A stretch of 64,000 bases of DNA from Betaproteobacteria bacterium (GTDB taxonomy: Bacteria; Pseudomonadota; Gammaproteobacteria; Burkholderiales; Casimicrobiaceae). The stretch covers positions 35,784 through 99,783 of the forward strand of contig JACPUX010000032.1 of assembly GCA_016192065.1 (NCBI GenBank), in the 5' to 3' direction. How positions within the stretch are numbered: the first letter of the stretch is position 1; the number at the start of each line of letters is the position of its first letter. Made by a program: the position numbers and the translations under genes. The notes beneath the pieces were generated by a model. It did not search any database. It worked only from the letters and a program-made list of their open reading frames with translations, and was not told the DNA's origin. Below are positions 54,180 to 62,559 of the stretch, piece after piece.

Positions 54180-55346
54180 TTACCAGACCACTTGCGGGTA
54201 GAACCAGTGCTCAACCATGAAGGTATTGTCCTTGAGGTTGGGGTTCTTTTCGCGATCTTTGAAGGTCGCGGGCGGCACGCCCATGCGCACGCCAGCGCCA
54301 ATATTGTGGCAGGAGTTGCAGCCCAGGGTCGGAGAGGGATAGTTCACCGCATAGAACGGCCCGAAGAACGCCAGCGCGACCAGAAGCACCGTCACCCCGC
54401 CGAACACTTTGGCCAGCATGCGTTGGCCCAGGATTTTGCGCCCATGGGCAAGCAACTCGGTTGCGGCGAGGCGGTCTTTGAGCGAAGGGGCCTCTTGCCC
54501 GCTGCGTCGCAACAGACCCTTGGGCAAGAAGTAGGGTAGCCCGGCCAGAACCAGCAGAATGGCCAACGGCACATAGAAACCGAAGAACGTGGCCCAGAAG
54601 CCCTTGAAGTACAAGTACGGCGCGTAGAAGATCAGAATGAACCACTCGGCGGTGGGAATGCCTTCGCCCTCCAGAGGCATAGGCACGATCGCCGGGTCCT
54701 CGGTGGGCATAGGCAGCAGGAATGCCAAGAGCCCGATCACCAGCAAAAACGGCAGGGCGAAGAGTCCATGCTCGACGAAATAGAGATGCAAGCCGCCATC
54801 GCGCTTCTTGATCCGCGACAGGGCGTGAATGTCGATCAGCACCAGGGTGAGCACCGGTAGCAAGATGACGTGTACGACGAAGGCCCGGCTCATGGTGAAG
54901 GCATCGAGCAGGAATTGGCTGAACGCCGGGCCGATCAGGGGAATTTCCGCGACATAATTGGGCACCATCTCCATGAACCAATAAGCGCGCCATTCCCAGG
55001 GCAAGATCACGCCGCTGATGAGAAAGCCCATCATCGGCAGGAAGAGCAGCACACCGGTGAGCCAGAGCGTCTTGCGGTCGCGGCTGAGGAAGTCCTTGCG
55101 CAGCACGCTGCGAATCAAATGCAGAGCCACGGCAACGGCCAGAAAGAGCGCTGCCCAGCGGTGCGAATCACGCATCCAGGCGACCGGCTTGAGTTCGGTG
55201 TAGAGGCTTTGCACGCTGGCATAGGCCTCGTTAAGGTGGGGGGCGTAGAAGAGCGCGAGCACCACCCCGGTGACGAGTTGAATCACCAGGAGGCATAACG
55301 CGATGCCACCGAAAAAGTGGTGCCAGTGATATTGCTTGATCTTCAT
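54180..55346 (-). CDS. cytochrome b with C-terminal c-type haem site
   Basis: A 388-residue membrane protein combining the dihaem b domain (residues 1-200), a subunit IV-like part with three further helices (about 205-280), and a C-terminal segment with CNSCH at 343-347 for one covalently bound haem c. His pairs in SHRWAALFLAVAVALHL and VHVILLPVLTLVLIDIH have the 13/14 spacing of b6f-type proteins. The PEWY-like quinone motif reads TAEWFI. The haem c tail recalls b/c fusions of some menaquinol oxidising complexes. It is encoded next to a second cytochrome b; no Rieske protein gene is present in this cluster. Confidence 0.88.
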   Translation of the reverse strand: MKIKQYHWHHFFGGIALCLLVIQLVTGVVLALFYAPHLNEAYASVQSLYTELKPVAWMRDSHRWAALFLAVAVALHLIRSVLRKDFLSRDRKTLWLTGVLLFLPMMGFLISGVILPWEWRAYWFMEMVPNYVAEIPLIGPAFSQFLLDAFTMSRAFVVHVILLPVLTLVLIDIHALSRIKKRDGGLHLYFVEHGLFALPFLLVIGLLAFLLPMPTEDPAIVPMPLEGEGIPTAEWFILIFYAPYLYFKGFWATFFGFYVPLAILLVLAGLPYFLPKGLLRRSGQEAPSLKDRLAATELLAHGRKILGQRMLAKVFGGVTVLLVALAFFGPFYAVNYPSPTLGCNSCHNIGAGVRMGVPPATFKDREKNPNLKDNTFMVEHWFYPQVVW

Positions 55347-55526
55347 GTTAAGGGATCTGATGTTTGCGCGCCGCTAGGATGTCAGCGCGTCATTGGCGCC
55401 CTCAAGCTCTTCCGGGCCGGGGCTCCGGGTGGCAAAAAAACGGGCGATCGGACAGTTTCGCCGCGAACCTGCTGGGCCGGCCGCATCGCCAGACGCCGAG
55501 CGACGCGGCCCGCGGCGGCAAGCCGG

Positions 55527-56237
55527 TCACTTCATGCTCTTGACACACCGGAAGCCGACATAATCCTTGCTGTCATTGGGAATGCTGAGCAGCCGACTGG
55601 TGGCCGTGGCGTAGTCCCGGTCCTCGAAGAACGATCCGCCCCGGAGCACGAAGTACCGTCCGTCATTGCTGTTGGTCCACTCCCAGAGGTTGCCGGCCAT
55701 GTCCATAGCGCCGTAAGGACTCTTGCCCTTCTGGCGCGAGCCGACTTGAAACGGATGCGGCGGATGCGCACCGAATTCGGTTTCGCTGGTGACCGCGGCG
55801 GCGGGATCGAACTTGTTTCCCCAAGGATAGATCCGTCCATCAGTGCCGCGGGCCGCTTTTTCCCATTCCTGCTCGGTGGGAAGCCGCTTGTCGAGCGCCT
55901 CGCAATGATTGCGCGCGTCGATTTGCGAAACCATGCTCACCGGCAGATCGCCGGTTCCGGGCTCGTACTTGTGGTCGAGATTGAAGCGGGCGAACTGCCG
56001 GTTGGTCACTTCATACTTGTCGATCATGAATGCCGGCAACTCGATTTCGGCCTTCTTGTCGTCCTTGCCAAAGACGAATTTTCCCGCCGGCACGGTCACC
56101 ATCTCGTCATGATTGATGGCGGCAGGCTTTTTCTCCGCTTGGCGACTCGGCGCCGCACCGACAGTGGTGGCGGAGGCCATCAACAGTGCCATGAGGCAGA
56201 ATCCAGCCTTGATCCCCTTGCTACGACTCGTCATCAT
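55527..56237 (-). CDS. exported SUMF1/FGE-like protein lacking the active-site Cys pair
   Basis: A 236-residue protein starting at tandem ATG codons at 56237 after an AGAGAGAG site, with a signal peptide (residues 8-29). The SUMF1 (formylglycine-generating enzyme sulfatase) domain follows: VPAGKFVFGKDDK, DKYEVTNRQFARF, RLPTEQEWEKAARG near 125, PYGAMDMAGNLWEWTNS and RGGSF near 203. Real formylglycine-generating enzymes have a Cys pair after GGSW; here it is FFEDRDYATATS with no Cys. It is therefore likely a non-catalytic or otherwise adapted member, like NirV proteins in nitrite reductase loci. It precedes the cytochrome b/c gene. Confidence 0.82.
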   Translation of the reverse strand: MMTSRSKGIKAGFCLMALLMASATTVGAAPSRQAEKKPAAINHDEMVTVPAGKFVFGKDDKKAEIELPAFMIDKYEVTNRQFARFNLDHKYEPGTGDLPVSMVSQIDARNHCEALDKRLPTEQEWEKAARGTDGRIYPWGNKFDPAAAVTSETEFGAHPPHPFQVGSRQKGKSPYGAMDMAGNLWEWTNSNDGRYFVLRGGSFFEDRDYATATSRLLSIPNDSKDYVGFRCVKSMK

Positions 56238-56784
56238 CGATCTCTCTCTTGACTGATCCAGTGTAAATTGTTTGGGGCGGGTCGGCACGACCCACCCTGC
56301 GGCCCGGAACTCTACCTGCCAAGCCGACACGTCGTCTGCGGCGATGGCAGATGGACCTTCCACGCCAGACACCCTTCCCCCATCCACGGCATCCGCAACG
56401 CGGGAAACTCTGCATGCGCCGGGGAGGGCATGGTGCCGATCAACACCCGCCGCGCGCTCGCGTGCTCCTTGCTTCCCGCGCGCGTGTTCCTGCTCCCTCG
56501 TGCTCGCCGGAGACCAGGGCGAGCGTACTCCATCGTCGAGCGGCTGTCGACCTTGCGAGCCCCCAACAAAAGCAAATTCGCCCCCCAATTGCCGGTGTTC
56601 TTGACCAATATCAAGCCGTCCGAAAAGTGGCTGCAAGCAAGGCACCCCCAGCCCCTCCACGCCGGGCCGGAGAACCGCTGATCAAATCAGGGGCGGTCTC
56701 ATCGACGAAAGCCTATGGAATCGACGAGATTCGGCGAACTGGACACCGATCGCTGCCGGTGCGACGACGTCGCTCCGCGTTTCC
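56238..56784. other. 547-bp intergenic stretch, no gene seen
   Basis: It separates the binding-protein gene (ending at 56785) from the SUMF1-like gene. Short open frames on both strands overlap each other and have no recognisable features. GGGTCGGCACGACCC near 56278 is a short inverted repeat. The region probably carries the promoter of the SUMF1-cytochrome b unit. Confidence 0.4.
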
Positions 56785-58023
56785 CTAGGGTTTTGCCGCA
56801 GCCGCCGAGGCCTGCCCGGCCGCCGCGGCGGCGTCCGGTCCCGCCTTGAGAGCAAAGTGGCGTATCCCACTCTCGCCCGGTTCGACTTTGAACAGCAACG
56901 GGTGCTTGATTGGCAGATTCTGGGCGGTAAAACGCGTGCTGCCGGTGACCCCGGCGAAGCTCCGTGGTTCGATCATCGCTTCCCTGAGCTTGGCCGCATC
57001 GCCCGTGCCGCCAAACTTGATGGCTTCGGCCAGCAGCAACAGCGTGTCGTATGCCAGGGCCGCGAAACGATCCGGCTTGGGCTGCCCGTAGTCCTTGAGA
57101 AACTGCTCCAGCTCCGGCGCTTTGCGATCAGCGGAAAAACTGCCGTACACCAGAGCGCCATCGATCACCTCGCCACCGGTCAGGAATTCCTCGCTGAACA
57201 GATCCTCGCCGCCCAAGAGCGGCAGGGCAATGCCGGACTTGCGCATCTCCTGGGCGAGCACTAGGGCATCGCCGACGCCGCCGGTGTAAATCACTCCATG
57301 CAGGGGCTCCGAACTCTTGCGCAGCGCGGTGATCACGACCCCCATGTTGCGCGCCCCGGTCAGGGTGTCGTAGCTGTCCGACTGCACTTTGATTGCCCCG
57401 CCATGCTTGATCAGTGCCTTGCGAAACATCGAACTCAAGTCCAGCGAGTAGTCGTTGTCGGCGGCGGTGATCAGGGCGAAATTGGTGAGACCGGCGCCTA
57501 CGGCATGGCGAATCAAATCCTCGGTGGCGATTTCATCCGGGACGGCGTGACGAAACACAAAAGGACCGGTGGCCTTGAGATGCCGGCGCGAGCCAACAGA
57601 AATGAACAGCGTCTTCGAGTCATTGACCAGGTGCAAGGGCGCAAAGGTCGAGGAGCCGGTCGGCGCCGCCAGGATGGCGACCACCTTGCGGTCGATGAGG
57701 CTCTGCACCTGTCGGATGCTCATCTGAATGTCGCTCTGATCGTCGAGCGCGAGCACTTCGATTGGCTGTCCGCCGAGGCCACCCTGGGCGTTGACGCGCC
57801 GAGCGGCCGCGCGCACGCCCTCTGCCACGCTGGTGCCGTAGCTGGCCTCTTCTCCAGTCATGGGCCCGACCACACCAACCACCACCGGCCCACTGATGCG
57901 GGCCGTCATTCGCCCCTTCGTATCGCCCTGCTGATCGGAACAACCGGCCAACGACAAGAGCAACGCCAGCGAACCGGCGGCAATGCACTTTCCATGGTTA
58001 AGCATGAGCGCTCGGGCCTTCAT
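56785..58023 (-). CDS. ABC transporter substrate-binding lipoprotein (Peripla_BP_6 type)
   Basis: A 412-residue protein. The signal ends in a lipobox (LLSLAGCSD near residue 28), so it is an anchored lipoprotein. The body is a LivJ-like binding fold: VVVGVVGPMTGEEASYGTSV near 48, VNAQGGLGGQPIEVL near 78 and a final Ala-rich tail. No transporter permease or ATPase genes are near; it is embedded in a run of thioredoxin, copper and cytochrome genes. Such orphan binding proteins sometimes act as sensors or as subunits of respiratory complexes. The start follows an upstream gene by about 20 bp. Confidence 0.82.
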   Translation of the reverse strand: MKARALMLNHGKCIAAGSLALLLSLAGCSDQQGDTKGRMTARISGPVVVGVVGPMTGEEASYGTSVAEGVRAAARRVNAQGGLGGQPIEVLALDDQSDIQMSIRQVQSLIDRKVVAILAAPTGSSTFAPLHLVNDSKTLFISVGSRRHLKATGPFVFRHAVPDEIATEDLIRHAVGAGLTNFALITAADNDYSLDLSSMFRKALIKHGGAIKVQSDSYDTLTGARNMGVVITALRKSSEPLHGVIYTGGVGDALVLAQEMRKSGIALPLLGGEDLFSEEFLTGGEVIDGALVYGSFSADRKAPELEQFLKDYGQPKPDRFAALAYDTLLLLAEAIKFGGTGDAAKLREAMIEPRSFAGVTGSTRFTAQNLPIKHPLLFKVEPGESGIRHFALKAGPDAAAAAGQASAAAAKP

Positions 58024-58043
58024 GATGGCCGGGCAACGGCCGT

Positions 58044-58559
58044 TTACAGAAGTCGGTCAATTTCGTGCCGCATCAGTTGCTCGCCCATGGCACCGGCATG
58101 CATGTAGCGAACCTTGCCCGCCTGGTCGATGAAAAAGGTCGTAGGCATGCCGTAAATGCCGTAGGCATCCTTGATCTTGCCCGACTTGTCGAGTCCAGCG
58201 GGAATGTTGAGTCCGGCCTTTTTCAAATAGTCGCGGGCCTTCTGTTCGGTGTCATCGACGGCCACCGCCAGAAAGGCGACGCCGCGCGGCAAGTAGTCCT
58301 TGGCGACTCGTTCGATCATCGGTGACTCTTCGCCACAGGAAACGCACCAGGAGGCGAAGAAATTGATCACGATCACCTTGCCCTTGTTCTCGGCGAGGCT
58401 GAAACTCCCGCCACTGAACAGCTCCAGAGTGAACGGAGCGGCATCCTCCAGCACTGCGTTGGTCTGGCCGTCGTGCTCGCCACAGCCGTGAGTCAGCAAC
58501 AGGCCGACGATGAGGGCCAGCGTGGCCCAGGGGCGGAGGCTAGTGCGCATGGCTGGCAT
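58044..58559 (-). CDS. TlpA/ResA-like periplasmic thioredoxin
   Basis: A 171-residue exported redoxin with a likely lipobox (LLLTHGCGE near residue 26). The active site is FASWCVSCGEE (CxxC) near 70 and the cis-proline region is YGIYGMPTTFFID near 135. TlpA-like proteins reduce cytochrome c Cys pairs or copper-site Cys residues during oxidase assembly. The gene overlaps the PCuAC gene by 20 bp. It is one of three TlpA-like genes in this run. Confidence 0.87.
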   Translation of the reverse strand: MPAMRTSLRPWATLALIVGLLLTHGCGEHDGQTNAVLEDAAPFTLELFSGGSFSLAENKGKVIVINFFASWCVSCGEESPMIERVAKDYLPRGVAFLAVAVDDTEQKARDYLKKAGLNIPAGLDKSGKIKDAYGIYGMPTTFFIDQAGKVRYMHAGAMGEQLMRHEIDRLL

Positions 58560-59037
58560 GACCGGAGTGATTCTGGTCCCGATGCGGTTGATCGGCGCCC
58601 GCTGGGGCGCCGCGTACGATTGCGTCCACGCTCAAAGTGCTCCCGTCCTTAAGACTCAGCGTCAAGGGAACCACGTCGCCAGCTCGCAGCGCCTGCTTGG
58701 CACCGATCAACATCAGGTGCAAGCCTCCGGGCTTCAAGGCCAGCGTCTCCTTGGGAGGAAGCCTGAGCTCCCCGACTTTCTGCATACCCGCCATGTTCTC
58801 ACGCAAGACCGTTTGATGCAGCTCCACCCTTTCAAAAACCGGACTGCTGACTGCGCTCAGGGTGTGCGGCCGTGTGCCGGTGTTTTGGAACCGCAAGTAG
58901 GCGGCCAGCACCTTCGCGTTAGGCGGCGCCGCCTGCACCCAGGGCTCGAGGACGCGAATTTCCGGGCTGGCCGCGCAGGCCGCCGCGGCGAAAAACCAGA
59001 GGCTCAGGCTGATCAGTGCTCTCAAAACAATGTCCAT
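58540..59037 (-). CDS. PCu(A)C-type periplasmic copper chaperone
   Basis: A 165-residue protein with a signal peptide (to about residue 22). Copper-binding motif elements are VELHQTVLRENMAGMQKV near 72-88 and GLHLMLIGAK near 104-113, the H(M)x10Mx21HxM pattern of PCuAC. The C-terminus is His-rich (HRDQNHSGHASHAH), an added metal-binding tail. PCuAC delivers Cu(I) to SCO1 or to the CuA site of haem-copper oxidases, and it is encoded here directly beside SCO1 with a 16-bp overlap. Confidence 0.9.
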   Translation of the reverse strand: MDIVLRALISLSLWFFAAAACAASPEIRVLEPWVQAAPPNAKVLAAYLRFQNTGTRPHTLSAVSSPVFERVELHQTVLRENMAGMQKVGELRLPPKETLALKPGGLHLMLIGAKQALRAGDVVPLTLSLKDGSTLSVDAIVRGAPAGADQPHRDQNHSGHASHAH

Positions 59038-59708
59038 CGGCTCTTCGCCCCTTCGCTGTGAATGGCACGGATTTTCGAAAATGCTTTGACGATTTCCTCC
59101 GCGTTCTGCGGTGGCGAGAACTTCCCCACCAGCCTTGCCTCGGGATCGATCAGGAAGATCGTGGCGCTATGCGTCACCAAATAGTCGTCAGCGGCTTTGC
59201 CCGATTCGGGCTTTTCCAGCGCATGGAACACGCCGATCTGCCGGGAGAACGCTTCCAACTCGGCCACGCTCCCGGTGGCGCCTATCAAACGGGGATGGAA
59301 ATAGGCCGCATATTCGGCCAGCGCCTCGGGCCGGTCGCGTCCTGGGTCGACGGAAATGAAGATTCCCTGCGTCTGGCCGAGCCGTTCCGGCGTCTGATCA
59401 ATGAGGCGAAAAGCCTGCCCCAGAACCGCCAGGCTTACCGGACAAATGTCCGGACAATGCGTGTAGCCAAAAAAGACGAAGGTCCATCTTCCGCGCAAAT
59501 CCTTGAGACCCAGGCTCCCGTTTCCGGCCCGGAGGAGCTGAAACTCCGACAGGTCTTTGGCTTGCCAGAACAGGTAGTCCTCGATCTCGGCGGGAGCGCG
59601 CACAACACGATTCTGGCTCATTCTCCAGCCAAAGTAGCCGGTGACGGCAATGACAGCGATGAGCAGCGCGAGCACGCGCCTCGAAGGCAGGAATGAGCGC
59701 CAGTTCAT
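59022..59708 (-). CDS. SCO1/SenC copper assembly protein
   Basis: A 228-residue membrane-anchored thioredoxin-fold protein. One transmembrane helix lies at about residues 10-28. The copper-binding CX3C is in GYTHCPDICPVSL near 77-82 and the third ligand His in VTHSATIFLID near 175. SCO1 inserts copper into CuA centres of oxidases or nitrous oxide reductase. It overlaps PCuAC downstream and the small membrane protein gene upstream by 4 bp. Confidence 0.93.
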   Translation of the reverse strand: MNWRSFLPSRRVLALLIAVIAVTGYFGWRMSQNRVVRAPAEIEDYLFWQAKDLSEFQLLRAGNGSLGLKDLRGRWTFVFFGYTHCPDICPVSLAVLGQAFRLIDQTPERLGQTQGIFISVDPGRDRPEALAEYAAYFHPRLIGATGSVAELEAFSRQIGVFHALEKPESGKAADDYLVTHSATIFLIDPEARLVGKFSPPQNAEEIVKAFSKIRAIHSEGAKSRWTLF

Positions 59709-59941
59709 GCCCTGCCCCGGCGCTCCGAGTTCGCCGTCCGAAGGCTGCCCGTCCGCCCTCGGTCTGCCCTGTGGCGCATTGAACCGATCAGAAACAAAAA
59801 GACCCCCAGCACACCAAGCATCACAAAAAAAGGATCGAGTTCAAACCCAATGCCGCGCGAGAGCAACGCGATCAGCGCGCTCAGCGCGACCAGCACGCCA
59901 CCGATGATCCGTTGCTTGGTGCCCGAACGAAGCGGAATCAC
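59705..59941 (-). CDS. small membrane protein, unknown function
   Basis: A 78-residue protein with two transmembrane helices (about residues 10-28 and 33-53) and an Arg-rich tail. No family recognised. It overlaps its neighbours on both sides by 4 bp (CcdA-like upstream, SCO1 downstream), which strongly supports that it is translated and belongs to the assembly operon. Confidence 0.7.
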   Translation of the reverse strand: MIPLRSGTKQRIIGGVLVALSALIALLSRGIGFELDPFFVMLGVLGVFLFLIGSMRHRADRGRTGSLRTANSERRGRA

Positions 59942-60639
59942 AATGCCAGCCCAAGCAGGAAAGCCTTGTAGAACGTCATTAGGCCGGAGATGTTCATCAG
60001 GCCCAGGACCACCAGCACGAGAACGCAGGCATCACTGATCCAACGCGCCTTGCGCCATACCGCGGCGCTGCGGCTGAGGACGGCGATCAGCGCCCAGGCG
60101 AAGGCGCACATGGCGATGCTGGTGCCCAGACCGTACAGGAACGCGAGGTACCACCCCTCGCGGGCGGTGCCGCGCTGCGTCGCCAGCCCCATGATGTCGG
60201 AGAGCATCGGCGTGATGCAGGGCGAATACATCAGGGCAAAGGAGATTCCGATGACCATCGCCAGCACAATCAGCGTGCTCGGCCTGTGCCACTTGGCCAA
60301 GGAAGCCCTGCGCCCCATCAGGAAGATGTAAAGACTGACCAGCAGAATGAGCACTCCGGCGATGATCCGCAAGCTGCCGAGGTTGCTGATCAAGGGCCGG
60401 CTGAGCGGCAAAGCCGAGGCAATCAGGAGCGAATAGAGCAACGTGAAGCTCAGCGTCCAGGCCAGCGATGCCGGCAAGGTCGCACGAATGACCGGCGGCG
60501 CGTGGCGTTGCCCGGGCGTGCAGAAGAAAGTCCCAACTATGAAGGCCAAGAAGAAGGGACTGAACTGCAGAATGCAAAGCTGCCAGATCGAAAAGAAGGC
60601 GCTGAACCCGCCCCAGACCGCTTCGCCAGCGCCGATCAC
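59938..60639 (-). CDS. CcdA/DsbD-type membrane electron transporter-like protein
   Basis: A 233-residue protein with six or so transmembrane helices. I chose a GTG start at 60639 because an AAGGAGG ribosome site lies 5 nt upstream and the start overlaps the upstream TlpA stop by 4 bp; the frame further upstream belongs to that tlpA gene in another phase. Features of the CcdA family are the amphipathic repeats and Cys-Pro motifs: FFCTPGQRH near residue 32 and MYSPCITPML near 137. CcdA passes electrons from cytoplasmic thioredoxin to periplasmic TlpA/CcmG-like proteins, which fits the three TlpA-like genes here. Confidence 0.82.
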   Translation of the reverse strand: MIGAGEAVWGGFSAFFSIWQLCILQFSPFFLAFIVGTFFCTPGQRHAPPVIRATLPASLAWTLSFTLLYSLLIASALPLSRPLISNLGSLRIIAGVLILLVSLYIFLMGRRASLAKWHRPSTLIVLAMVIGISFALMYSPCITPMLSDIMGLATQRGTAREGWYLAFLYGLGTSIAMCAFAWALIAVLSRSAAVWRKARWISDACVLVLVVLGLMNISGLMTFYKAFLLGLAL

Positions 60640-61148
60640 AGAACCTCCTTGACCCATTGCCGGAACTCCTCGGGCTTGACCGAGATGTCCCCATAAAATG
60701 CCCGCTTCACGATCCCGTTCCGGTCGATAAAGAAAGTGGTCGGCGGGGCACTGACTCCGTAGTCCTTGGCGATACGATCGCCTTTGTCGTAACCCGCATC
60801 GAAAGGCACGTTCCACTTCTTGGTGAACTTGTCGAACTTCTTGCGCGAGTCCTGAATGCCGACCAGGAGAAAGGCGATTTGATCGCTCTTGTGCGCGACG
60901 CTTGCCTGCTCCAACAGGGGCATCGAGTTGTTGGAGCAGGGGCACCAAGAGGACATGAAGGTAATCACCAGGCCCTTGCCGGCGTAGTCTTCGAGCCGGC
61001 GCGCGCCACCACCGAGCATTTCGAGCGAAAAGGGTGTGGCTTTCTCGCCGACCTGCAACAGCGGCTTCGCCTCCTCACTGCAAGCGGAAAATAGTGCGAC
61101 GAGCAGGAGCGCGGCGCAGAGTCGCCTACAAAAGCTTATCAAGTTCAT
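60636..61148 (-). CDS. TlpA-like lipoprotein with a CxC active site
   Basis: A 170-residue lipoprotein (lipobox LVALFSACSE near residue 22) with the redoxin fold. In place of the usual WCxxC the active site reads SSWCPCSNNS, with only one residue between the cysteines (near residues 69-71); this reading was confirmed from the bases. The cis-proline region APPTTFFID is normal. A CxC site should have a redox potential different from a standard thioredoxin and may suit metal or disulfide exchange. It overlaps the next tlpA gene by 23 bp. Confidence 0.85.
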   Translation of the reverse strand: MNLISFCRRLCAALLLVALFSACSEEAKPLLQVGEKATPFSLEMLGGGARRLEDYAGKGLVITFMSSWCPCSNNSMPLLEQASVAHKSDQIAFLLVGIQDSRKKFDKFTKKWNVPFDAGYDKGDRIAKDYGVSAPPTTFFIDRNGIVKRAFYGDISVKPEEFRQWVKEVL

Positions 61149-61668
61149 GTCGAAGCAGTTCCTCGGTCACGGCACCGGCGTGAAAGTAGTTGATCACGCC
61201 CTGTTTGTCGATGAAATAGGTCGTCGGTATCCCATACAGCCCGAAGGACTTCTGAATCACCGCGCCTTCGTCAAGCCCCACCGGAAAGCTCACCTGATAC
61301 CGGGTAACGAACTCCCGCATTTTCGCCTCGGTATCGTCTACCGCCACCCCCAGGAACACCACCCCTCTGGCACGATACTCCTGCGCGATCTTCTCGATCG
61401 CGGGCATCTCTTCGCGGCAGGGCAGACACCAGGAGGCGAAGAAGTTGACGAGTATGGGCTTGCCCTTGATTTCGGCGTAGCGCAAGTTCCCGCCACCCAG
61501 CAGCGCGAGCGTGAAATCGGGGGCGAACTCCTTCACCATGGCCCTCGACCGGGTGGGTGTCTCTTCGTCCGCGTCCTGCTGGAACAGCAGCAGAGCGGCG
61601 ACGCCGGCCGCCAGGATCAATCCGGCGAGGGAGGCGAAGATGAGGAATTTGTAGAATCTGAGACTCAA
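61126..61668 (-). CDS. TlpA/ResA-like thioredoxin, membrane-anchored
   Basis: A 180-residue protein with an uncleaved N-terminal membrane anchor (residues 7-29). The active site is FASWCLPCREEMP near 76 and the cis-proline region GIPTTYFID near 148. It closely resembles the TlpA-like protein encoded at 58044-58559 (similar end, RHELDKLL versus RHEIDRLL), so the two arose by duplication. It probably reduces apocytochrome c or copper-site thiols, receiving electrons from the CcdA-like protein. Confidence 0.9.
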   Translation of the reverse strand: MSLRFYKFLIFASLAGLILAAGVAALLLFQQDADEETPTRSRAMVKEFAPDFTLALLGGGNLRYAEIKGKPILVNFFASWCLPCREEMPAIEKIAQEYRARGVVFLGVAVDDTEAKMREFVTRYQVSFPVGLDEGAVIQKSFGLYGIPTTYFIDKQGVINYFHAGAVTEELLRHELDKLL

Positions 61669-61674
61669 GTTGGT

Positions 61675-62499
61675 TCACTCCGGAAGAGGCGGAATCGGCA
61701 AATTCCATTGAAAAGTCCTGGTCCCCAGGCCAGCGAGTCGCATCACAACTTTCAGTTCAGTGGCGCCGCTGAATTCGGGCACCGGAAAACTGAGCAGTCC
61801 CTGATCGTGGTGTTGTTGACCATCGCGGTAGAGGATCTGCCAGCCCGAGGCGGTATGCACCGCGCCCTGATCGAGGCGCAAGGACGACATCGCCGCGAGA
61901 TCCCATTGCGGCACCCGACCCTGATGGGTGTTGATGTAAACGATGAATAGGGCCTCGCGCGCATCGCCCGGCGTCTTGCGCACGCCCAGATAGGGCAGCA
62001 GCCGGGCGTGCTCCGTGGGAACATAAATGATGTCGAGGAACAGATCGCTTTCGCCGAAGTCGCTGCGCCACAAATGCTGCTTGACGAACTTCATGGTCGC
62101 CGGCGGCAGCACTGTCGGCACGTTGCTCAGGAAGTGATTCTGCAAGTGCCGGGTGATGGCTTCCGCCCGGCGATCGTCGAGGGCCGCGCGATCGGGTGCT
62201 TTCATCCTCGCCATCACCGCTTCCCACTCGGCGGCGGTCCGCGGACCCTTTTCGATCACGTCCTTGCCATGGCACCGCCGTGTGCAGCTTTGCTGATAGA
62301 GTCGCCGAGTGTCCGCGGGCGAGAGTTTCTCGATCAGTCCGTGGCGGTAAAGAGCCAGCCGACCATCTTCCTGGAGGCTCTCGATGGCATCGGAAGGCGT
62401 TTGCTCGGTCAGGGTCATGTAGGCAACAAAAGCGATTGTTCCAAGAAGCGCGACAAAGACGCCCAGGCTGACCGACAGTGACCGGATCGAAGGTCTCAT
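61675..62499 (-). CDS. membrane-anchored cytochrome-like protein with a CX3CH motif
   Basis: A 274-residue protein with one N-terminal transmembrane anchor (residues 10-29). At residues 72-77 the sequence is CTRRCH, so three residues separate the cysteines in place of two; I checked this on the bases (TGC ACA CGG CGG TGC CAT). The surroundings (RLYQQSC...CHGKD, later EWEAVMARM) match haem c domains such as those in quinohaemoprotein-type cytochromes. The C-terminal 150 residues (about 125-274) look like a separate beta-rich domain with no known name. It sits 6 bp upstream of a tlpA gene. Confidence 0.75.
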   Translation of the reverse strand: MRPSIRSLSVSLGVFVALLGTIAFVAYMTLTEQTPSDAIESLQEDGRLALYRHGLIEKLSPADTRRLYQQSCTRRCHGKDVIEKGPRTAAEWEAVMARMKAPDRAALDDRRAEAITRHLQNHFLSNVPTVLPPATMKFVKQHLWRSDFGESDLFLDIIYVPTEHARLLPYLGVRKTPGDAREALFIVYINTHQGRVPQWDLAAMSSLRLDQGAVHTASGWQILYRDGQQHHDQGLLSFPVPEFSGATELKVVMRLAGLGTRTFQWNLPIPPLPE

Positions 62500-62559
62500 G
62501 CCGCGCCTCCACCAAGCTTGGGCGCCCGTCCGCGTGCGGTCGTCCGTACCGCGTACGAA

